From contig CAVVUB010000001.1 of NCBI GenBank assembly GCA_963751335.1, positions 372,001 through 436,000 of the forward strand: a stretch of 64,000 nt of DNA, read 5' to 3'. Under the pieces are notes generated by a model, which was given only the letters and a program-made list of their open reading frames with translations, searched no databases and was not told where the DNA came from. Position numbers and translations under genes: made by a program. Source of the DNA: Bog-473 sp963751335. GTDB taxonomy: Bacteria > Actinomycetota > Acidimicrobiia > Acidimicrobiales > RAAP-2. The stretch's first letter is position 1. Each line of letters opens with the position of its first letter. This document shows positions 18,211 through 26,667 of this stretch, piece by piece.

Positions 18211-19564
18211 TCACGTCACCATGAACCGAGTGGCGCTCTTGACCGTCCCCCCGGGCGTGAGGACTTTGATCTTCCCGCTCCTGGCTCCGCTCGGGACCTT
18301 GACCTTCAACCTGGTTGCCGTATCGGAGACGATGGTGGTGGCCTTCGTTCCACCGAACGTGACCTTGGTCGCACCGGACAGGTTCGTGCCCTTGATGGTG
18401 ACGGTCGCCCCCACTCGCCCACTCGCCGGGATATGTGAGATGGTCGGTGCCGGGACGATGCAGTCGGATGCGCTGGTCGAACCCGTCCCGACGGTCGAGG
18501 TCCCGGCCGGACAGGGTGTCGCGGCAGTCGCCCCGGTGGTGTCCACGTAGGTGTCGAGTGGTGCTTGGAGGCAGCTCGCCGCACCGGCATCGGGGTTGTA
18601 CGTGCCAAGGGCACAGGGCGTCGCCGCCTGCGCTCCGGTGGTGTCCACGAAGGTTCCCGGTGGCGCCTCGGCACGAGGACTGACCCGTGCTCGCACTGAA
18701 GGTGCCCACGGCGCAGTCGGTCGCTGCTTGAGCCCCGGTGGTGTCCACGAAGGTCCCGGCCGGCGCCTGCGTGCACGCCGCCTGCCCGGAATCGGCGCTG
18801 AAGGTACCCAGTCCGCACGGCGTCGGAGCCGTCGCACCGCTCGTCGCCACGAAGGTTCCGGGGGGAGCCTCGGTACACGAGGACTGACCCGTGCTCGCAC
18901 TGAAGGTGCCCACGGCGCAGTCGGTCGCTGCTTGAGCCCCGGTGGTGTCCACGAAGGTCCCGGCCGGCGCCTGCGTGCACGCCGCCTGCCCGGAATCGGC
19001 GCTGAAGGTACCCAGTCCGCACGGCGTCGGAGCCGTCGCACCGCTCGTCGCCACGAAGGTTCCGGGGGGAGCCTCCAGGCACGCGGCCTGCCCGAAGGAC
19101 GGGTTATAGGTGCCGGGGACGCACGAGAACGCCGACGACGATCCCGCCATGCTCACAAAGGTGCCCGGAGGAGCCTCGGTACAGGACGTGGACCCCTCCG
19201 AGGAGCTGAACGTGCCCACGGGGCACTCGGTGAAGGACGTCGAACCAGCCGAACTCACAAACGACCCGGGCGGTGCCTCCAGGCAACTCGACTGTCCCGA
19301 CAGCGGGTTGTAGGTGCCGGCCGGGCAGTCGATGAAGGACGTGGCCCCTGAAAACGGGACATACGTCCCGGGAGGTGCATCCGTGCACGGTGTGTTCCCT
19401 GTGGAGCTGAAGGTCCCGGGGGCGCACAGCGTGTCCCCTGCGGACACGGGGACCGTGGCCGCCGAGGCCGGACCCGCCACGAACAGAGCCGAGGCGGTCG
19501 CCGTGCTGCCGCACAGCACCAACCCCGCCAGGACCACACCGAAACCGCGAAGACGTGCACCCAT
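18211..19564 (-). CDS. Secreted Cys-rich 34-residue-repeat protein with C-terminal IPT/TIG domain, 2-bp frameshift
   Basis: Signal peptide (residues 1 to about 36, ending PASA) followed by about ten tandem repeats of 34 residues with consensus APPGTFV..(S/T)GAT..T.CGLGTFS...GQ..C. Each repeat has two cysteines about 14 residues apart, a pattern like the TNFR/ephrin-receptor-type repeats known mainly from eukaryotes, probably forming one disulfide per unit. The last 75 residues form an IPT/TIG immunoglobulin-like domain (ASGRVGATVTIKGTNLSG). The frame breaks near 18677, where the GGTACACG of the other copy is GGCACG; restoring two bases rejoins repeats and TIG domain. No membrane anchor or sortase motif is seen. 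It is probably an extracellular surface or adhesion protein; function unknown. Confidence 0.65.
18675..19074. repeat. Two near-identical 204-bp tandem direct repeats
   Basis: The segment starting at 18687 recurs at 18891 with essentially the same sequence, and similarity extends slightly on both sides. Each 204-bp unit encodes two 34-residue protein repeats. Neighbouring repeats encode the same motif but have diverged in DNA sequence, so this duplication is recent. The only clear differences at the left junction are a 2-bp loss and changes around 18660-18677. Confidence 0.85.
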
Positions 19565-19756
19565 GGGTTCGCCTGACCTTCCACGTTCGAGGGCCTACTC
19601 GCCAAGAGACCCAGAAGGTTTGTCTACTACCGGTGCGGGGTGTTCGCCACTGCTATTGCGGCCGTCCCGGTCAGAGCGCGGAAATCCGTCGCCGACCCGG
19701 GGCGAGCGACGCTCGATCGGTGACGCCGGCAGGCACACCGCGCCATGCGACGTGGG

Positions 19757-21220
19757 CTACTCGGCGGCGGGGGCCTCCGCCGCCACCTCGGCACCGGGTG
19801 CCTCAGCGGCCGGTGCCTCCGCGGTAGCTGACTCCGCGGCCGCTGACTCTGGCGCGGGGGGTTCGGCACCATCGCCACCACCCTCTTCGCCCTCACCCGG
19901 CTGCACGACGTGGGTGCCGACGTCCTGGGCGAAGTCGGCCCAGGCCGCCTGCGCCTCGGTCTCGGGGGTGAACTCGCCCTCGGCGTAGTCGAAGCCGCCG
20001 ATGTAGTTCCCCTCGTCGTCGTAGGCGTGCTCACCGAAGGCCTCGCGGTACTCCTCGGAGACCTCGCCACCCTCGGCCGCCTGCTTGATCGACAGCGAGA
20101 TGCGACGACGCTGCAGGTCGATGTCGATGATCTTGACCCAGAGCTCTTCGCCGGGCGTGACGACCTGCTCGGGCAGCTCCACGTGGTGGACCGCCATCTC
20201 CGAAATGTGCACCAGACCCTCGATCCCGTCGCCCACCTGCACGAAGGCGCCGAAGGGCACCAGCTTGGTGATGCGTCCGTAGACGAGCTGGCCCACGGCG
20301 TGGGAGTCGGCGAACTCCTGCCACGGGTCCGACTGCGTTGCCTTGAGCGAGAGCGAGATGCGCTCCTTGTCCAAGTCGACGTCGAGCACCTCGACCTCGA
20401 TCTCGTCGCCCACCGCGACCACCGAGGAGGGGTGGTCGACGTGCTTCCACGAAAGCTCGGAGACGTGCACCAGTCCGTCCATGCCGCCCAGGTCCACGAA
20501 GGCGCCGAAGTTGACGACGGACGAGACGATGCCCTTGCGGCGCTCGCCCGGCTTGAGGTTCTGCAGGAAGTCGCCCCGCTGCTCCTTCTGGGCCTCTTCG
20601 AGCCAGGCCCGGCGCGACAGCACCACGTTGTTGCGGTTGCGGTCGAGCTCGATGATCTTGGCCTCGATCTCCTTGCCCACGTAGGGCTGGAGCTCGCGCA
20701 CCCGGCGCAGCTCGACCAGCGACGCCGGCAGGAAGCCGCGCAGGCCGATGTCGACGATCAGGCCACCCTTGACGACCTCGATGACCGGTCCGGACACCAT
20801 CTCGCCGTTGTTCTTCTTCTCCTCGATCGTCGTCCAGGCCCGCTCGTACTGGGCACGCTTCTTGGACAGGACGAGGCGGCCCTCCTTGTCCTCCTTCTGG
20901 AGCACGAGGGCCTCGACGTGCTCGCCGAGCTTGACGATCTCGGCCGGGTCGACGTCGTTGCGGATGGACAGCTCTCGGGCGGGGATCACGCCCTCGGACT
21001 TGAAGCCGATGTCGAGCAGGACCTCGTCCCGGTCGATCTTGACGACCGTGCCCTCGATCACGTCTCCATCGTCGAACTCGATGATGGAGTCACCCATCGC
21101 CTGCTCGAGATCGGCGTCCGCCAGGTCGTCGTCGACGATCGGTCGGGGGTGGTAGTTCCCCTCGGCGTCGAAGGTGCCCATTTGCTCGGGCGAGAGGAGG
21201 GTGCTGCGTACGTCTGTCAT
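19757..21220 (-). CDS. rpsA: 30S ribosomal protein S1
   Basis: RNA-binding ribosomal protein that helps recruit mRNA to the 30S subunit. Four S1 OB-fold domains are visible, starting at GDVIEGTVVKIDRDEVLLDIG, GPVIEVVKGGLIVDIGLRGF, RKGIVSSVVNFGAFVDLGG and VYGRITKLVPFGAFVQVGD. The four-domain form with a long acidic Ala/Glu/Pro tail is normal for actinobacteria. The ATG at 21220 is chosen because a good ribosome binding site (AAGGAG) precedes it by about 9 bases. Length is 487 residues. It is monocistronic here, separated from polA upstream by 180 bases that contain a hairpin. Confidence 0.95.
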   Translation of the reverse strand: MTDVRSTLLSPEQMGTFDAEGNYHPRPIVDDDLADADLEQAMGDSIIEFDDGDVIEGTVVKIDRDEVLLDIGFKSEGVIPARELSIRNDVDPAEIVKLGEHVEALVLQKEDKEGRLVLSKKRAQYERAWTTIEEKKNNGEMVSGPVIEVVKGGLIVDIGLRGFLPASLVELRRVRELQPYVGKEIEAKIIELDRNRNNVVLSRRAWLEEAQKEQRGDFLQNLKPGERRKGIVSSVVNFGAFVDLGGMDGLVHVSELSWKHVDHPSSVVAVGDEIEVEVLDVDLDKERISLSLKATQSDPWQEFADSHAVGQLVYGRITKLVPFGAFVQVGDGIEGLVHISEMAVHHVELPEQVVTPGEELWVKIIDIDLQRRRISLSIKQAAEGGEVSEEYREAFGEHAYDDEGNYIGGFDYAEGEFTPETEAQAAWADFAQDVGTHVVQPGEGEEGGGDGAEPPAPESAAAESATAEAPAAEAPGAEVAAEAPAAE

Positions 21221-21293
21221 GTGGTGATGCTCCTTGCTGGGCTGCACCGTGCAACCGCAGGACCGCGCCGGGGTCAGGTCTCGATGGATATGT

Positions 21294-21318
21294 GGCCCGC
21301 TGCCGGTGCCAGCGGGCC
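21294..21318 (-). terminator. Hairpin between polA and rpsA
   Basis: A perfect 9-bp GC stem (GGCCCGCTG / CAGCGGGCC) with a 7-base loop lies 83 bases after the polA stop and about 75 bases before the rpsA start. No U tract follows on the minus strand, which is common for actinobacterial terminators. It could instead be a structured rpsA leader. Confidence 0.5.
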
Positions 21319-21400
21319 TTCCATCGTACCAGGTCAGCCGGGCCCTCGACCCCCGGGATCCGGTCGCTCGGGGTTCCCACCGAGCGCCGGCGGCTCGTCC

Positions 21401-24132
21401 TCAGCCCTTGGCCGCCGCCCAGCTCGGTCCCGTCGACACCGAGACGGTCAGGGGGACCTTGAGGTCGGCCGCCCCGGTCAGGGCGGACTCGGTGAGGCGG
21501 TGGACCTCCTGCTCCTCCCCCGCCGCCACCTCGACGATGACCTCGTCGTGCACCTGGAGCACGAGCCTGCTCTCGAGGGCGTGCGACTCGAGGTCGCGGT
21601 CGAGCCGGACCAGGGCCATCTTGAAGATGTCGGCGGCCAGACCCTGAATGCCGGCGTTCATGGCCTGGCGTTCGGCCGCCTGGCGCAGCCGGTAGTTCGA
21701 CGCATTGAGGTCGGGCAGCGGTCGGATGCGGCCGAACTGGGTCTGGGTGAAGCCGCGGATCTTGGCCTGGACCACCGTCTCGTCCATGTACTGCCTTCAC
21801 CCCCGGGAAGGCGCCGAAGTAGCTCTCCATGATGGCGGCGGCCTCCTCGACGGCGACGTTGAGGCGCTGGCTGAGCCCGTAGGCCTCCATGCCGTAGGCC
21901 AGCCCGTAGGACACCATCTTGGAGAACTCACGTTGGGTGTGGGTCACCTCTTCGGGCGCAATCCCGTAGACGGCCGCGGCCACGGTCCGGTGCACGTCGG
22001 CCCCCGTCGTCATGGCATCGATGAGGCCGGGGTCCTCGGAGAGATGGGCGATGCAGCGCAGCTCGACCTGGTCGTAGTCGGCCACCAGGAAGGTCATGCC
22101 CTTGGCCGGGACGAAGGCCCGCCGGAACTGCTTGCCCATCTCGCTGCGCACCGGGATGTTGTGCAGGTTGGGCCGGTCCGACGAGAGCCGACCGGTGCGG
22201 GCCACCGTCTGGCCGAACGAGGCGTGGATGCGCCCGTCCGGCTGCACCTCGGCCAGCAGGCTCTCGCCATAGGTGGAGCGGAGCTTCTCGACCTCTCGAT
22301 AGGACAGCAGGGTCTCGACGATCGGGGTGCGCGCCGCGCAAGCTCTCGAGCGTCTGGGCGTCGGTCGAGTAGCCGGTCTTCGTCTTCTTGCCCGGGGTGA
22401 GGCCGATCTCGTCGTAGAGCACCGTGCGCAGCTGGGGCGTCGAGTTCACGTTGAACTCGTGGCCGGCCAGCTTCTGCACCTCGTCCTGCGAGGTTGGCGG
22501 CCGACGCGGCCAACGAGTCGGCGATCTCCTGCAGCTCGGTCCGGTCGATGCCGATGCCGGCGACTTCCATCTTGGCCAGCACACGGACGAGCGGCGTCTC
22601 GATGTCGTCGTGCAGCGTGGTCATGTGCCTCGGTCTCGATGCGCTTGCGGAAGCCGGCCTCCATGCTGGCGACGTCGATCGCCTCGGCCGCGGCCTCTTC
22701 GGCCACGTCGCGGGCCGCCTCGCCCGGCTCGACGATGTCGAGCGACAGCTGTCCCGTCTGCTCGCGCAGCTGCTGGAGCTCGTACTCGCCCGTGGAGGCG
22801 TCGAGGAGGTAGGCCGCCACCGCGGTGTCCATGGCCAGGCCGGTCAGGTCGATGCCCAACGGGAGGAGCGAGCGCATCGCCTCCTTCACGTTGTGGCCGA
22901 TCACCGGCTGGCCGAGCACCGCGTTGAGCTTCTTGACCACCGACGCCGGCGCCCAGGAGGTCGCCCGGCACCAAGACGCCGGCTCCCGCCTCGTCGCCCT
23001 CGGTCGCCACCAGGACCAGGGCGGCCAGCTCGCTGCGCCCGGGGACGCCGATCCAGCGGGCGGCCAGCGCCAGCTCGCCCGGTTCCCAGCGTGCCCAGTG
23101 CCTTGGTGACCTCGCTCGCCGTCGTCGGCAGGGCGACCTCGCCCAGCTCAATGGCGGGAACGGCCGGTTCTGCGATCGGCGCCACTGGCGCCGCGGCGAG
23201 CCACGCTGCCCTCGGCCGGTTCACCCAGCGCGCCGGCGTCGAGCAGCTCCTCCATGCGTTGCCAGACCGTCTTCATCTCGTAGCGGTCGAACGTCTCTTG
23301 CGCCGTCGTGCGGTCCCAGCCCCCCAGCGAGAGCTGGTCGACCGAGACTCGCCAGGGGCACGTCGCGCACCAGCGGGATGACCCGGGCATTGGAGCGGGC
23401 CAGCTCCTGGTGCTCGGTCAGGTTCTCGCGCAGCTTGGGCGTCTGCTCGTCGAGGTGCGAGAAGACGCCGTCGAGGTCGCCGTACTTGGTCAGCAGCTTC
23501 GCGGCCGTCTTCTCCCCCACTCCGGGTATGCCCGGCAGGTTGTCCGAGGGATCGCCCCGCAGGGAGGCCAGCAGTACGTACTTGGACGGAGGCACGCCGC
23601 AGCGCTCCATGATCCCGGCCTCGTCGTAGAGCGCGTAGTCGCTCACGCCCCGCTTGTTGTAGAGGACGCGGATGTAGGGGTCGGCTGATCAGCTGGAAGC
23701 TGTCCCGATCGCCCGTCACGATCACGACCTCGTGCTCCCGTCCGGCCGCCTCCGTGGCCAGCGTGGCGATCACGTCGTCCGCCTCGAAGCCGGGCGCCTC
23801 CACCACGGGGATGGCCAGCGAGCGCCATGACCTCGCGGATCATGTCGAACTGGGGCGGCAGGAGCCACGGGGTCTGGGCCCGACCCGCCTTGTAGTCCTC
23901 GAGCATCTCGTCGCGGAACGTGGGTCCCGGGTGCGTCGAAGGCGACGGCCAGCGCCGAAGGCTGCTGCTCGCGGATGAGGTACACCACCATGGAGGTGAA
24001 TCCGTGCACCGCATTGGTGACCAGGCCCGTCGAGGTGGCCAACGTGTCCGGCAGCGCGAAGTAGGCCCGGAAGGCCAGGGACATGCCGTCGAGGAGGAGT
24101 AGTGGTCCTGATTCCACCCGGCCCGTCGCCAT
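21401..24132 (-). CDS. polA: DNA polymerase I, about a dozen frameshifts
   Basis: Repair and Okazaki-processing polymerase. The N-terminal 5' nuclease domain has FEADDVIATLA, VTGDRDSFQLIS and NLPGIPGVGEKTAAKLL. The middle domain lacks the acidic exonuclease residues, so 3'-5' proofreading is probably absent, as usual in actinobacteria. The polymerase domain has motif A (VADYDQVELR), the O-helix KMVSYGLAYG with Tyr at the ddNTP-selectivity position as in mycobacterial Pol I, and motif C (LQVHDEV). Frame changes occur near 23930, 23820, 23690, 23350, 23200, 23085, 22945, 22626, 22490, 22340 and 21800. Every conserved block is present in order, so the gene is almost certainly intact in the cell at about 905 residues. 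ATG at 24132 follows pdtaR by 11 bases. Confidence 0.9.
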
Positions 24133-24143
24133 GACCCCCGAGA

Positions 24144-24740
24144 CTATGGCGTCAGTGTGCCGTCGATGACCTTCTGGGCCACGTCGCGCATGCGGGCTCG
24201 TGTCTGCATGGCCGTGCGCTGGATGAACCCGAAGGCGTCGGCCTCGTCCATGGCGTCGCGATCCATGAGGATCTGCTTGGCCTCGTCGACCACCTTGCGG
24301 GTGGCGATCTTGTCCTCGGCCCCGTCGCTGGAGTCCTCGGCCTCGATGGCCCACTCCTGGCGGGCCTTGGCCAGGACGTCCGCGACGGCCGGCAGCAGCT
24401 CCCGGGGTTGGAACGGCTTGACCAGATAGGCCGACACCCCGGCGTCGCGCGCCTCCTCGATCAGGTCGCGCTGGCTGAAGGCGGTGAGCAGGAGCACGGC
24501 CACCTGGTGGCGCGAGGTGATCTCCCGGGCGGCCCGGATGCCGTCCATCCCGGGCATCTTGATGTCGAGGATGGCCAGGTCGGGCCGGTGCTCCTCCACC
24601 AGCTGCACCGCCTCGTCGCCGCGTCCGGCCTCGCCGACGACCTCGTAGCCGGCAGAGAGCAGGATCTCCTTGAGGTCCAGGCGGACGATTGCCTCGTCTT
24701 CGGCGATGACCACACGGGCCAACGTTGTGCCGCCGCTCAT
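24144..24740 (-). CDS. pdtaR: Response regulator with ANTAR RNA-binding output domain (PdtaR type)
   Basis: The 198-residue protein has an N-terminal receiver domain (VVIAEDEAIVRLDLKEIL with the acidic pocket, LAILDIKMPGMDG with the phosphoacceptor Asp, conserved Lys in VKPFQ) and a C-terminal ANTAR domain of three helices (about residues 130-190, DEAKQILMDRDAMDEADAFGFIQ). ANTAR proteins bind paired RNA hairpins and antiterminate transcription. Domain order and length match mycobacterial PdtaR, whose partner kinase is PdtaS; no such kinase is in this window. It overlaps the upstream coiled-coil gene (ATGA) and precedes polA by 11 bases. Confidence 0.85.
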   Translation of the reverse strand: MSGGTTLARVVIAEDEAIVRLDLKEILLSAGYEVVGEAGRGDEAVQLVEEHRPDLAILDIKMPGMDGIRAAREITSRHQVAVLLLTAFSQRDLIEEARDAGVSAYLVKPFQPRELLPAVADVLAKARQEWAIEAEDSSDGAEDKIATRKVVDEAKQILMDRDAMDEADAFGFIQRTAMQTRARMRDVAQKVIDGTLTP

Positions 24741-25030
24741 GCAGTACCGGTCGACACGGCCGCCAGGAGCTCGTCCTGACGGTGCTCGAGGTCGGCGACG
24801 GCCTTTTGGAGGGTGTCGCGCGCCTTCACCATGGCATCAGCATGACGGGCAGCCTCATTGTGCTCGTGGGTGGCCAGGGGTGTCTCCGAAACCAGGGCGC
24901 GCACCCTCGCCTCGTCAGCCGACTCGAGGACGACTGCGAGCTGCTCTTCGAGGACGGCCAGTTGTTCCCGCGCCTGCACCAGGCGAGCGTGGACTTCTCT
25001 GATCCGACGTTCCAGCTGGGCGCGACGCAT
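24737..25030 (-). CDS. Small coiled-coil protein of unknown function
   Basis: A 97-residue protein made almost entirely of two long amphipathic helices rich in Ala, Glu, Arg and Leu (MRRAQLERRIREVHARLVQ, later DTLQKAVADLEHRQDELLA), which predict an antiparallel coiled-coil hairpin. I do not recognise a family. It overlaps the pdtaR start by four bases and begins 6 bases after menC ends, so it is cotranscribed with both. A partner of PdtaR is possible on position alone. Confidence 0.7.
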   Translation of the reverse strand: MRRAQLERRIREVHARLVQAREQLAVLEEQLAVVLESADEARVRALVSETPLATHEHNEAARHADAMVKARDTLQKAVADLEHRQDELLAAVSTGTA

Positions 25031-25036
25031 GGAGCG

Positions 25037-26197
25037 TCAAGTGTACGTGGCGGGGAACCAGCGACGTTGCGCATTCAGCCTGGCCAGGACGCCAGCATCG
25101 GGCCATCTCCCCACGCCGGGCTGGTCGGGCACTCGGACCCATCCGTCGGACACGGGCGGGTAGCCGCAGGGGTCCTCGGCCAGGTACGTGGTGGGGTCGC
25201 CGACGTCACTGACCAGGCCCGTCGCGTCCTGGGCCAGGCGAGCCGCCAGCGTGAGGTTCGAGGCGCGCCCGAGGCCGGCCTCGAAGAACCCCCCGACGAA
25301 ACTGGGAACCCCGGCCTCCCGGCAGGCTGCGTGCGCGGCCCGAGTGGCCCGGACGCCCCCCAGTCGACCTGGCTTCAGGCACGCCATGGCACACGACTCG
25401 TTGCGCAGCGCGTCCTGGACCCGGCGCGGCGACGTCAACGACTCGTCGAGGCAAATGGGTACCGGGAGCCTCTTGGCCAGCTCGGCATGCGCGATGAGAT
25501 CGGCCGGGGGCAGTGGCTGCTCGACACAGAGCACGTCGTAAGTCGGCCAGGCGGCTCAAGCGCGTCGATGTCGTCCTGAGTGGTGTCGAACGAACCGTTC
25601 GCATCCACCTGGAGGAGGAGATCCCCGTGATCCGCCCTGATCGCCGCGACCGGCGCCGCGGCCCAGCCCGGTTCGATCTTGATCCGCACCCGGCGTGATG
25701 CCACTCGACACCGCGGCGTCGGCCTGGCGCCGCACCACGTCGACGTCCCGGTCGGCCGGGATGCCGACGACCGCGCCGACGGGCATCGTCTCGAACCCGG
25801 GTCCGATGTCGAGCGCCTGCGCCATGGAGAGGTCCGCCGCGCGCAGTTCGGCGTCCCAGACCGCCATCTCGAAGGCGGCCGCGAGCTGGCGATCGTCCCG
25901 GCCGTTGCCGAAGAGCGGGGCCACCTCTGCCCCCGACGGCAGGTCTCCCCCACGAGCCCGGCTGGCTCCGATCAGACGGGGCACTCCCCGGTCCTTTGCG
26001 GCCTTCTCGACGACGTCCACGGACGGGTCGACCGAGGTGCCCTCGGACAGGGCGGCGCACTCGCCCCAACCCTCGCCGTCGTCCGTCGCCACCCGGACGA
26101 ACAGCATGGAGCGCGTCCGGTGCACCCCCGCGGCCGTTCCGATGTCGTGCACGAACGGAATCTCGACTCGAACGAGCTCGATGCCTTCGAGCTTCAT
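25037..26197 (-). CDS. menC: o-Succinylbenzoate synthase (enolase superfamily), three insertions
   Basis: Predicted menaquinone-pathway enzyme that dehydrates SHCHC to o-succinylbenzoate. The muconate-lactonizing subgroup residues are visible: the KxK pair (RIKIEPG), metal ligands in LLQVDANGSF, CVEQPLP and ICLDESL, and the second catalytic Lys in CLKPGRLGG. The N-terminal capping domain includes WGECAALSEG. Frame is lost near 25690 (one extra C) and near 25545-25560 (two extra T), each removable. MenG and MenF homologues at 51.5-53.5 kb support a menaquinone role, although related racemases such as dipeptide or N-acylamino-acid epimerases share these motifs. It is the first gene of the menC, coiled-coil, pdtaR, polA run and is divergent from tRNA-Leu. 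Confidence 0.75.
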
Positions 26198-26255
26198 CGT
26201 CCTCCCGAACCCACTCCGTCACCGTAGATCGCAACTTGTACGCTGGGGCGTTCTC

Positions 26256-26338
26256 GCCCGGATGGCGGAATGGCAGACGCGGCGGCCTCAAAAGCCGCTG
26301 TCCGAAAGGGCGTGTGGGTTCGAGTCCCACTCCGGGCA
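26256..26338 (+). tRNA. tRNA-Leu (CAA)
   Basis: Class II tRNA of 83 bases. The acceptor stem pairs GCCCGGA with TCCGGGC, followed by discriminator A, as required for leucine. The anticodon stem-loop is GCGGC-CTCAAAA-GCCGC with anticodon CAA. A long variable arm (TGTCCGAAAGGGCGT) follows, and the T arm is GTGGG-TTCGAGT-CCCAC. CCA is not encoded. No integrase or duplicated 3' end was seen nearby, so it is not an obvious attachment site. Confidence 0.95.
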
Positions 26339-26667
26339 CGCGAGATTTGAAGGCCATGATGCGTCCCTCCGGAATCAGCCGCGGGCGGCGGCCCACGCCG
26401 AACGCCGAATCGGTGTTGGGAGGTCTTTTGTCACCCACGCGGGCTGGGAGCACACGACGGATCGTTCTGTGTCGGTGAGCCTTGTGCGAGGGAACTGGTT
26501 GGTTGTTGCTGGTTGCTGGTTGCTCGTTGCTGGGTGGCCGTCAGAGCTGACTGGTTGGTCGCGTGGTAGCCGCGGATTGTGATCAATCCGTGAGCAGGAC
26601 GGTGGGTTGGTGGCGAGCGTAAGCTGGACATTGTCTTCTGATTTGGGGGATTCGGAGCGATGATCTG
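26339..26667. other. Gene-free stretch between tRNA-Leu and Vgb-like gene
   Basis: No convincing reading frame or RNA was found in these 329 bases. The stretch holds a heptamer repeat (see 26501-26535), is less GC-rich than its surroundings in the second half, and must contain the promoter of the propeller gene. A weak purine-rich patch (GGGGGATTCGGAGCG) sits 7-20 bases before that gene's ATG and may serve as its ribosome binding site. Confidence 0.5.
26501..26535. repeat. Imperfect heptamer tandem repeat (GCTGGTT)n
   Basis: Five consecutive 7-base units read GGTTGTT, GCTGGTT, GCTGGTT, GCTCGTT, GCTGGGT. The tract is a simple-sequence repeat in intergenic DNA. Two of the units are identical and the others differ by one to three bases. 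Confidence 0.75.

Noticed and set aside
18675..19074. CRISPR array
   Set aside because: Repeats are 204-bp direct coding repeats with no spacers and no cas genes nearby.
21401..24132. polA as a pseudogene
   Set aside because: All conserved blocks occur in order with single-base frame changes only, and polA is needed for growth or repair; insertion errors explain it better.
26256..26667. Integration site at tRNA-Leu
   Set aside because: No integrase, direct repeat of the tRNA 3' end or foreign gene content follows; only a short heptamer repeat is present.
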